Assembly (NCBI GenBank): GCA_964583605.1
Contig: CAZOWL010000115.1
Coordinates: 1 to 11,664 of the forward strand
Length of the DNA stretch: 11,664 nucleotides
Origin: CAZOWL01 sp964583605
Lineage (GTDB): Bacteria; Pseudomonadota; Gammaproteobacteria; Chromatiales; Chromatiaceae
Direction: 5' to 3'
The position numbers and the translations under genes are program-made. Positions 6,134 through 11,664 of this stretch are shown piece after piece. The stretch's first letter is position 1, and each line of letters begins with the position of its first letter. The notes under the pieces are model-generated. The model had not been told where the DNA came from. It saw only the letters and a list, made by a program, of their open reading frames with translations, and searched no databases.

Positions 6134-6964
6134 TCATCCGAGCGGGCCCTTGACCAAGCGGTAAAGCACGACCGCGAGCATGGCTGCCCAGAGCGGCATC
6201 AGGCCCACTAGCCCGGCACCGCCCTGGAGGACGACGGCGGCCAGGCCGGTGACCAGTGCCGCCACCTGACCCGCCTGGACGCGGCTCGCCGCGAGGGGCA
6301 CCCGGGTCACATCGGCCAGGCTCTCGACGTGCCGGGTGCGCGCGATGACGACGGCGAACAGCGCAGCAACCGCAAGACCCCCGGCAATCGGTAGGGGCGC
6401 AACGCCCGTGGCCTCGTGCTCAGCGCCGGCGAGCACGAGGACCGCCGCGGCAACGGCGGCCCCGGCAACGCCAAGCAGAGCCCGACGCCTGTTCGCAGGC
6501 GGCAGGAGACCATCGAGGGTCAGCGCCACCGCGCCGACGGCCAGATAGAGCAGAGTACCGCCGAGGGCCAGCCAGAGACCAAGGCCCAACAGGCCAATCC
6601 CATCGAGGGGCGTCGCGCCCACCCCTGTGGTCCGATTGAGGACGCGCACGGCAAGCAGGACGACAAAGAGGGCGGCGATATCGGGAAGACCCGTCAGCAA
6701 GAGTGCCACCCCGGCCAAGCCGGCTGCCAGGAAGGCCGCCGGATCGCGGTCGGGGTCGAGCTCGCGGGCGAGCGCCCACGCGAGAAATACTCCGAGTGCC
6801 GACCAGGCACCCCAGCCTGCTGCCCCGAGCCAATCGCCGGTTGCAAGGGCGCGTACCAGGGTCGCGATGAGCAGGACCGCGCCGGCGAGCCCGGCAATCC
6901 AGCGATTGGTTCGATACTCGAAATCGAGGGGGCGGGCTATGCCGGAGATGGCTCGGAGATTCAT
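6134..6964 (-). CDS. Polytopic membrane protein of unknown function
   Basis: This 276-residue, very Ala/Leu/Val-rich protein has about eight predicted membrane segments, roughly at 23-41, 46-65, 76-92, 95-109, 121-150, 161-180, 189-208 and 232-270 (the last probably two). Soluble pieces carry the motifs ARELDPDRDPAAF (about 65-78) and RVLNRTTGVGATPLDGIG (about 107-124). The start at 6962-6964 has a strong AGGAGG four bases upstream. I do not recognise the family and find no transporter or enzyme signature. It lies 122 bases downstream of the secreted-protein gene at 7087-7560 on the same strand, so the two may form a transcription unit. Its 3' end touches element copy 3. A conserved hypothetical is the safest label. 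Confidence 0.85.
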   Translation of the reverse strand: MNLRAISGIARPLDFEYRTNRWIAGLAGAVLLIATLVRALATGDWLGAAGWGAWSALGVFLAWALARELDPDRDPAAFLAAGLAGVALLLTGLPDIAALFVVLLAVRVLNRTTGVGATPLDGIGLLGLGLWLALGGTLLYLAVGAVALTLDGLLPPANRRRALLGVAGAAVAAAVLVLAGAEHEATGVAPLPIAGGLAVAALFAVVIARTRHVESLADVTRVPLAASRVQAGQVAALVTGLAAVVLQGGAGLVGLMPLWAAMLAVVLYRLVKGPLG

Positions 6965-7086
6965 CTTGCCTCCTCATGTTCGCGGCTGCTCGCAGCCTGG
7001 CGAGAGCCGCCGAGCGCCGAGCCTTTTATGTCTCGGTTCTCTTGCCCTGCTGCGCCAAGACCCGGTGCCAGATGGAATCGATAATG

Positions 7087-7560
7087 CTACCCTCCGCGCG
7101 CGATGTCATCCTCGGCGGTCCAGCGACTGAAGACGATCGTCTTCAGGCCGCTGCCTGGAACCGCAACAGCCTCCTCGAATGTGCGACCGTTCGCGCTCGC
7201 GCTCACGCGATAGGTTCCGGCCGGCAGATTCGTTAGGAGCCAGGGTCCGTTGGACGATACCTCGAGCATTGTTGCTCCATGCGAATCGCGTATCAGGACA
7301 TCGACATCGCCCAAGTAGGACCCATCCTGTCGCGCAAACTCGAGCTTGAGATTATAGGACCCTACAGCGGCGTCCATGATCGCCTGACGCTCGGCGTCAC
7401 CGACACCCCCGCTGAGCCAGGTGACACCCCGGTCGACGCCCTTGACGACGTGCTCTAAGAGATCGGCCTGCGCGGTCGGCGTCATCGGATCTTGGGCGCC
7501 GGCCAGGCCCGGCATCAAGAAGGCAACGAAGAACAAGCTCGGATATTGCCAGCGAATCAT
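7087..7560 (-). CDS. Secreted carboxypeptidase-regulatory-like domain protein
   Basis: A 157-residue protein with a signal peptide (about residues 1-22, ending AGA before QDP). From about residue 68 it has the pattern of a carboxypeptidase-regulatory-like/transthyretin-type beta-sandwich: NLKLEFARQDGSYLGDVDV, IRDSHGATML, then GPWLLTNLPAGTYRVSAS, with the typical LPAGTY(R/T)V turn. Such domains are non-catalytic and structural or binding. The start at 7558-7560 is chosen because GGGAG lies eight bases upstream and the signal peptide begins there; the frame continues upstream to 7695 only because it runs through element copy 4. The gene ends 122 bases before the membrane-protein gene on the same strand. 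Function unknown; possibly ligand or surface binding. Confidence 0.85.
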   Translation of the reverse strand: MIRWQYPSLFFVAFLMPGLAGAQDPMTPTAQADLLEHVVKGVDRGVTWLSGGVGDAERQAIMDAAVGSYNLKLEFARQDGSYLGDVDVLIRDSHGATMLEVSSNGPWLLTNLPAGTYRVSASANGRTFEEAVAVPGSGLKTIVFSRWTAEDDIARGG

Positions 7561-7573
7561 TGTGTTTCTCCCG

Positions 7574-7700
7574 CTAACGATCATGGGGCGAGGCGAGCCA
7601 CCCCCGACCATGAAACGTCGCCTCGCCCCTGATCGTTCCCTCACCCCAACCCTCTCCCAGAAGGCGAGGGAGCGAACGTGCTGCACGAATTTCATGGTAA
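7574..7700 (-). repeat. 127-bp interspersed element, full copy 4
   Basis: Runs from CTAACGATCATGGGGCG to TTCATGGTAA. AACGATCATGGGGCGAGGCG and TCGCCTCGCCCCTGATCGTT are an almost perfect inverted pair separated by about 20 bases, and the ACCATGAAA / TTTCATGGT pair bounds the 90-base core. It ends 13 bases upstream of the ATG at 7560, just before that gene's ribosome-binding site. Confidence 0.9.
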
Positions 7701-7702
7701 GG

Positions 7703-7727
7703 TTTGAGTCAAAGGCTTTGAGTCAAA
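7703..7727. promoter_or_regulatory. Two tandem TTTGAGTCAAA palindromes
   Basis: The 11-bp perfect palindrome TTTGAGTCAAA occurs at 7703-7713 and 7717-7727, separated by GGC (14-bp tandem repeat TTTGAGTCAAAGGC). It sits directly beside element copy 4, about 145 bases upstream of the 7560 start. It could be a regulator binding site or a simple duplication. Confidence 0.4.
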
Positions 7728-8227
7728 GGCGGTGACATCCGCTACCGGACGCCAGTACCGTCACAGGGTCGTCGGGTGCGGCGGAGGTCAGGCCGCCAAT
7801 CTGTCCGAGCGCCGGCACGGGCCGCCGCGTGCTTAGCAGCGCCGTCGACGAACCGGGCACCCGGCAACAAGTATTGCGCTTGCAGGTACTATGCCAACTG
7901 CGCGCCCCGATGAAATCGGAAGACCGGGGCTCGGCGCTGGGCTCCGTTCCATACCGAGGACAACCTGAGGCAGACCGACGAATCCCGTGGGTCAAAATCG
8001 CAATCGAGATATCCTCACATTCACTCGATTGCGACATCGGTGCGGATCTCGATTCCGAGCGCACCCAAGGAAGCCGCATCGCAGGGACCTAACGCACCCC
8101 TGAGCACCCAATGTCCTCGAGGTCCTCCAGCAAAGCTCCGCACCCGACGGCGCTTTTCAGCCGCTGTGCGGCTCAAAGCAACCCGCAGACGCCGCGCTGG
8201 CAGACTGACCGCCTCGAGAGAGGACCC
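7728..8227. other. Region without convincing genes downstream of the BrkB gene
   Basis: Only short ORFs with no recognisable family occur. A small perfect hairpin (AGCCGC-TGT-GCGGCT, 8159-8173) flanked by CTTTTC and CAAAG lies about 55 bases past the BrkB-family stop codon and could act as a weak transcription end; no T-run follows it on the minus strand. Confidence 0.45.
8159..8173 (-). terminator. Short hairpin downstream of the BrkB-family gene
   Basis: Six-base perfect stem AGCCGC/GCGGCT with a three-base loop. The flanking CTTT and AAAG can extend the stem imperfectly. The position fits the end of the minus-strand BrkB message, but there is no U-tract. Confidence 0.3.
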
Positions 8228-9052
8228 TCACGATCCGCCGCCGGGCGACTCCGACGACACATCTGGCCAGATCCGTATCAGGTGTCCGCCGATCAGGATC
8301 AGCGCCATGTTGTACTCGATCCAAAGCAGGAACAGCACGATGCCGGCGAGCGGCCCATAGACCTTGGAGTAGTTCGGCAGCTTGGTGATCACGTCCGAGA
8401 AGAGCATCGTGATGCCCTGGCTCGCCAGCGCAATCGCCAAGGCCGTGATCAGCGTGATGCCGAGATGGCTGCGAAAAGGCAGCAGAATGCTGTAGAGGAG
8501 CGCCACGATCACCGCCATCGCCAGGAACGGCCAGGCGAAGGTATTGATCTCGACGGGAATGAGGTCCCAGGGTACATAGCCGACCAGGTGGTTGGCGAAC
8601 ATCACCAAGGTCAGCAGGAAACCCAACGCGGGGCCCAGCAGCCAGGGCATGGCGAAGCGCCATATCTTGGTCTCTTGCCGCCGCTCGCGGGTCCAAGGCA
8701 GGCGCAGCGTCTGCTGCAGCGTGGCGAAGAAGAGCCCAGACGTCCACAGGATCAAGACAAGACTGAGCCAACCAAGCCCCGAGGCCTTCTCCAGGGTCCG
8801 CGCAGAGACGGTGCGAACGTCGGCCTCACTCCAAGGGCTCAGCTGGGCCGCTTGCTCCTCGATGAAGCGGCTGACCTCGCTCGTGCTCCCCCAGAGCAGG
8901 CCAGCCACCGCCAGGATCATGAAGATCAGCGGTATGAAGGACAGCAGCGCGAGGAAGGACAATGATGAGGCCTGGATCAGCCCTTGGTAATGGAAGAAAT
9001 CGCGGAATGCGAGCTGCAGCGCCGTGCGCACCCGACCAAGGAGCTCGATCAT
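8228..9052 (-). CDS. YihY/BrkB-family inner-membrane protein
   Basis: A 274-residue protein with six likely membrane segments (about 31-55, 92-112, 133-152, 173-193, 198-217 and 232-256). Family features visible: an N-terminal amphipathic stretch, then SSLSFLALLSFIPLIFMILA (the equivalent of the conserved ALSFYALLSLFPLL helix), and a C-terminal LPNYSKVYGPLAGIVLFLLW with a closing ALILIGGHLI. This matches the YihY/BrkB family (once annotated as ribonuclease BN), whose role is still uncertain. The length is close to the family's usual 280-300. The ATG at 9050-9052 has only a weak upstream GCGGA. The gene begins 15 bases after the truncated glnE fragment on the same strand. The very hydrophilic C-terminal end is short. 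Confidence 0.92.
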   Translation of the reverse strand: MIELLGRVRTALQLAFRDFFHYQGLIQASSLSFLALLSFIPLIFMILAVAGLLWGSTSEVSRFIEEQAAQLSPWSEADVRTVSARTLEKASGLGWLSLVLILWTSGLFFATLQQTLRLPWTRERRQETKIWRFAMPWLLGPALGFLLTLVMFANHLVGYVPWDLIPVEINTFAWPFLAMAVIVALLYSILLPFRSHLGITLITALAIALASQGITMLFSDVITKLPNYSKVYGPLAGIVLFLLWIEYNMALILIGGHLIRIWPDVSSESPGGGS

Positions 9053-9067
9053 CCGTGTCCGCCAGCT

Positions 9068-9556
9068 CTATGACGCCCCGATGCAGCAGGGCGAGAATGC
9101 CGAGGCCGTGAGCCATAGGGTCCGCCCCGCTGACCCTTGCCCGTGGCAATTCGGATCGCGCTCGTTGGCGAGCTCGCTCAGGTCCTCCCGCGTCTCGTCG
9201 AGATCGGCCCAGCCGGCGAGGTCGCGCCAGATGATGCGCACCTGGTGACGGCGCCGAAAGCGCCGCAGGGCAGACATCAGGGACGACTCGTCGACGAGGT
9301 CCGCCAGCTCCGCGGCGAGCTGGCGAGCGATCTCCCCTGCGCCAAGCCGACGCCCCAGCTCACCCGCGCGCAGCAGCTCGGCCAGGACCTCCGGGGCACA
9401 GGTCTTGGCGACGTACTCGCTCCCCTGCCAGACGCACCGCCACGCCGCGTGCCAGCCCGGATCGCTCGGGACCGCGAGCCCGTTGTCCCGTGCCCAATCC
9501 CGCCAGGCCTCCCAGTGACGATCGGCTGCTAGATCTGTCTCGCTCACTCCGCCCAT
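9068..9556 (-). pseudogene. glnE: N-terminal fragment of glutamine synthetase adenylyltransferase
   Basis: The first about 131 of 162 residues look like the beginning of GlnE, the bifunctional enzyme (about 950 residues) that adenylylates and deadenylylates glutamine synthetase. Diagnostic pieces are the early Trp-rich HWEAWRDWA, VWQGSEYVAKTCAPEVLAEL (the family's S(D/E)(F/Y)VA block), and SSLMSALRRFRRRHQVRIIW followed by RDLAGWADLDETREDLSELA; E. coli GlnE has a comparable LMRELRLFRRRIMVRIAW block. After the LSELAN at about 9164 the frame becomes unrelated sequence and stops at 9068. Neither the nucleotidyltransferase motif (GxGKLGxxELNxSSDxD) nor the second catalytic half is present, so this cannot be active GlnE. 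It is probably a remnant or duplicate of a gene elsewhere; the start codon is uncertain. Confidence 0.68.
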
Positions 9557-9808
9557 GACTCATCCGCTGCGCGTTGCGCGCCGGGGCCACCGCGCGCCGA
9601 AGGGGCCAGATTAGCGCGTCACGGCGATGCTGGGTAGCTCAGCCCATTCTGCCTCTGGAGAGCCGGTCTGCGGTCGCGCGTGTCGGGGATTGTCGCGAAG
9701 GCGTTGAGCCGGTGGGCGCGACGACCCGCCTTGACCCACGCCCGAGCGCGCGCTAGCGTGCGGGCACGGTGTCATCTGAAGCCAACTGCTCGGATCCCCT
9801 ACGCGACG

Positions 9809-10018
9809 ATGAGCCTGCAAGACCTGCTGCTGCGCGCCGACGAGCTCGGCCTCCGCCTGGAGATCGGCCCACCCTTCTACCTCTCCCAGGGCGTGAAAGA
9901 CGTTGTCGTGTTCGATCCGGCGACCCTGCTGGTCCTGCATGTCCGCTCTGATCGGGCGACGCGCCAGATCGCCCCTGTGGAGGTCGAGCTGGAGTGCGGT
10001 TGCCGGGTGTCGGTTTGA
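9809..10018 (+). CDS. Short hypothetical protein (70 residues), doubtful
   Basis: From the ATG at 9809 the product begins MSLQDLLLRADELGLRLEIG and continues with FYLSQGVKDVVVFDPATLLV and a C-terminal VEVELECGCRVSV. The amphipathic, balanced composition contrasts with the Arg/Pro-rich shadow ORFs around it, which suggests it may be genuine. There is no clear ribosome-binding site, and the frame continues upstream to 9680 with less natural sequence. I recognise no family; a decayed fragment is equally possible. Confidence 0.38.
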   Translation: MSLQDLLLRADELGLRLEIGPPFYLSQGVKDVVVFDPATLLVLHVRSDRATRQIAPVEVELECGCRVSV

Positions 10019-11080
10019 TTCTCGCGGGTCGGCGGAGGGTTGGATGGCATCGCGACGGGCGATCTGGTGCCTTTGAAGGTGGGCGAGGTTCTTCCCGTCG
10101 ATGCCCGGTCTGGGGCTGTCTCAGCTCCGAGCCAGCCGCTGGCAGCGCGGATCTATCGGCGTCTCTCGGGCTTCTTTACACGTCCTCTGCCGCCGGAGTG
10201 GGCGCGGAGGACAAGGACTCTGAGCTCAGTGCGGCCAGGAGCTGCCCGTCATCTGGCTGAGCCCGTCATTGACCCAAGAGCCATTTCTGCAGAGCCCGCT
10301 GGCCGTTCAGCTGGGCTCGCACAAGCGCTGGCCTAGTGCGACCTGCCGGCACGGATCGACTGTGAACTATCAGGTTCTTGGCAGCGCTTGCGCACCGCGT
10401 GCACAGCCCGCGAACGGAGGATCCGGATTGATCGCAGCGACCGAAAGGCCGCGGCCCCGCCCGGCAAGAGGCTGTCCTATCTCCGGTTCCCGCCTAGGGG
10501 TGTCGCGCATTGTGTCCGGCCAGGTGCCGGGAATCTTTACACACTTGATGCGTGGAAGAAACAAGCCGGCGGCAAGCCCTGGCGAATCCGAGGCCTTGTC
10601 TCGCCACACCACAAGTGATGGATAGAGATAGCTGGGTTTTTGGTCGGCCGGGGGCGTCCTTGACCCCAGCCTTGCCGGCGGGCTCGGCGAACCGACCACA
10701 TAGCGCTCGACAGCGGTTGGCGACAACAAGCTGCATCGTGGGGCGCCGAATGCAGCAATGCGAGAACTGACACCGCTGCCCCCTCTTGCGAAAGGTTCCC
10801 CGCCACCGGCTCGGCCACGAGATGGCAGACCCCCTGCCTCCTGTGCCTCCTGCCTCCTCCTGTGATCCCCTTTGACGCGCGGGTGAGGCGCGATCGATCC
10901 GCGTGTGCAGTGTGCAGAGCTGTGTCGGTCACGCGCGACGGCGGATTCCGCGGGCCTGCGGCGCGTGCTGCTCGGAGCAGTGGTCCTTCGTCGTGAGGCA
11001 GAGGCGCCATCCCAGGCAATGCCAGCAGCCCGCAGGGGCAGCCCGGAAGCGAGCAACGCGAAACTGCCCGCCGGCCAAGA
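10019..11080. other. About 1.06 kb without convincing genes
   Basis: Every ORF in this stretch is Arg/Pro/Ser-rich and lacks recognisable motifs. The motif GGGnnTCTTTACAC occurs twice in the same orientation (10168-10181 and 10529-10542). A pyrimidine-rich low-complexity stretch with three TGCCTCC copies lies at 10835-10857. I see no RNA gene. Confidence 0.5.
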
Positions 11081-11338
11081 CTAGCTGTTGGAAAGCTCCA
11101 AACGCCGCTCGATGCGCTCGATCCGTTTGGTGAGCTGATCGATATTGACCTGTTGCCGAATGTAATTGTCGTACTGATCGGCTGCCTCGTGCTTCATGCC
11201 CGCCTGACCGCGCTCGATCGTGGCCAGCCGAAACTTGAGATCATCCATATCCTGCTCGTGGCGCGCGCGAAAGTCGCGTAACTCATTACGTAACGCCTTC
11301 AGATGTTCCAGGATCAGATTCTCGACTTTGTCTGTCAT
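11081..11338 (-). CDS. Small coiled-coil protein of unknown function
   Basis: An 85-residue, strongly charged, almost entirely helical protein beginning MTDKVENLILEHLKALRNEL and ending in QLTKRIERIERRLEL. Heptad-like hydrophobic spacing across most of its length suggests a coiled coil, probably an oligomer. From memory, small proteins with the same VENL(I/V)LEHL(K/R) start and (V/I)ERIERRLEL end are common in proteobacteria and often sit near toxin-antitoxin or mobile loci; their role is not established. No toxin partner is visible here, the nearest neighbour being a decayed transposase. A plausible promoter (11368-11397) and a GGAAG about eight bases before the ATG support expression. Confidence 0.75.
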   Translation of the reverse strand: MTDKVENLILEHLKALRNELRDFRARHEQDMDDLKFRLATIERGQAGMKHEAADQYDNYIRQQVNIDQLTKRIERIERRLELSNS

Positions 11339-11367
11339 GGGCGTCTTCCACGGGGCGCAAGAGCCAT

Positions 11368-11397
11368 TCTATAGCAAAATTGTCCGCAATTGCGCAA
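11368..11397 (-). promoter_or_regulatory. Sigma-70-type promoter of the small coiled-coil gene
   Basis: On the minus strand TTGCGC (11392-11397) and TATAGA (11368-11373) are separated by 18 bases, close to sigma-70 consensus spacing. The start codon follows 29 bases after the -10 box. A GCAATTGC palindrome overlaps the -35/spacer region. Confidence 0.5.
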
Positions 11398-11479
11398 GAC
11401 ACTGCGGGGATTGCCAGCACCGACCCACGAACCAACTGCCGGGAGGGGATAGATTACGGAGACAGTCTACCCAATCACC

Positions 11480-11613
11480 TTAGTTGCCGTCGCGATCCTT
11501 CGTCTTCGGTCCGCGCTTTTGAGGTTCAGTATCTTGCCGGTCATCTTCTCCAACTTTCCTATCCACTCTTCGCTGCTCAAAGGTCGGCCCGTCCGCTCGG
11601 TTTGCCGAAGGTA
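11480..11613 (-). pseudogene. C-terminal remnant of a RAYT (REP-associated tyrosine transposase), frameshifted
   Basis: The minus strand from about 11613 encodes LRQTERTGRPLSSEEWIGKL and EKMTGKILN. A shift of frame near 11527 then gives QKRGPKTKDRDGN and a TAA at 11480-11482. The pair RTGRPL...(F/W)(I/V)xxLExxTGR and a terminal (K)RGPK(P) is the familiar C-terminal tail of RAYT/TnpA_REP proteins, the IS200/IS605-like transposases linked to REP sequences. In the unshifted frame the protein would end with unrelated residues at a TAG (11467-11469). The catalytic HUH and Tyr region is missing, apparently replaced by an insertion-sequence end at about 11617. Inactive fragment. Confidence 0.6.
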
Positions 11614-11664
11614 TAGTGGTACCCAAATTTGAGACAGCCCCTTAAGGTAGAGCGAGAGACCTGA
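11612..11664 (+). mobile_element. Possible insertion-sequence end running off the right edge
   Basis: The last about 50 bases contain ACCCAAATTTGAGACAGCCC followed by CTTAAGGTAGAGCGAGAGAC. From memory, this resembles the left end and leader of IS3-family elements, in which an orfA start lies shortly downstream. It coincides with the point where homology to the RAYT tail stops, as expected if an element interrupted that gene. The transposase itself is outside the window. Confidence 0.35.

Noticed and set aside
7561..7695. N-terminal extension of the secreted-protein gene up to 7695
   Set aside because: The extension is translated from the interspersed element, and it would bury the signal peptide; the ATG at 7560 has its own ribosome-binding site.
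8111..8965. A 284-codon plus-strand ORF rich in Arg, Gln and Glu
   Set aside because: It is antisense to the BrkB-family membrane protein, whose helices and motifs are clear.
9630..9670. GGGTAGCTCAG, resembling the 5' part of a tRNA
   Set aside because: No acceptor stem, anticodon arm or GTTCGA-type T-loop can be found downstream at the expected distance.
10370..11056. A 228-codon minus-strand ORF in the gene-free region
   Set aside because: Arg/Pro/Ser-rich composition, no ribosome-binding site and no recognisable motif; typical of chance ORFs in GC-rich DNA.

Overview
The window is GC-rich DNA from a proteobacterium, most likely a gammaproteobacterium and possibly a purple-sulfur-bacterium relative (Chromatiaceae-like). 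That placement is inferred from the gene families (NapC-type cytochrome, multi-BON periplasmic protein, SpoIIAA-like protein, Cu/Zn superoxide dismutase, GlnE and NDUFA9-like remnants), not from a marker gene. Gene density is low. Intact genes alternate with gene remnants and long stretches without convincing coding, which suggests a decaying accessory region.

Left part (1-4190): the C-terminal part of a Cys/His-cluster protein with 23-residue ALQD repeats runs off the left edge on the minus strand (1-433). After about 860 bases without a clear gene comes a membrane-anchored tetraheme NapC/NirT cytochrome (+, 1297-1887). It converges on a minus-strand pair: a SpoIIAA-like protein (3581-3958) followed by an exported protein made of six BON domains (1981-3483).

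Middle (4297-7560): a small graveyard holds pieces of an NDUFA9-like NAD-binding epimerase (minus) and of a Na+/Ca2+ exchanger C-terminus (+), both damaged. Then come sodC (+, 5462-5998), an unidentified polytopic membrane protein (minus, 6134-6964) and a secreted carboxypeptidase-regulatory-like domain protein (minus, 7087-7560).

Right part (8228-11664): a YihY/BrkB membrane protein (minus) lies just downstream of an N-terminal glnE fragment. A doubtful 70-residue ORF follows, then about 1 kb without genes, a small coiled-coil protein with a readable promoter (minus, 11081-11338), a frameshifted C-terminal remnant of a RAYT (REP-associated tyrosine transposase), and what looks like the end of an insertion sequence at the right edge.

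The clearest non-genic signal is an interspersed element of about 126 bp: three full copies (4059-4184, 6004-6129, 7574-7700) and one partial copy (634-710). It contains long internal inverted repeats and sits tightly against gene ends. Its presence beside a RAYT remnant is suggestive, but a link is not shown. The intact genes point to periplasmic and envelope functions and stress protection (electron transfer, BON, SodC, BrkB), but no single new multi-gene system is evident.
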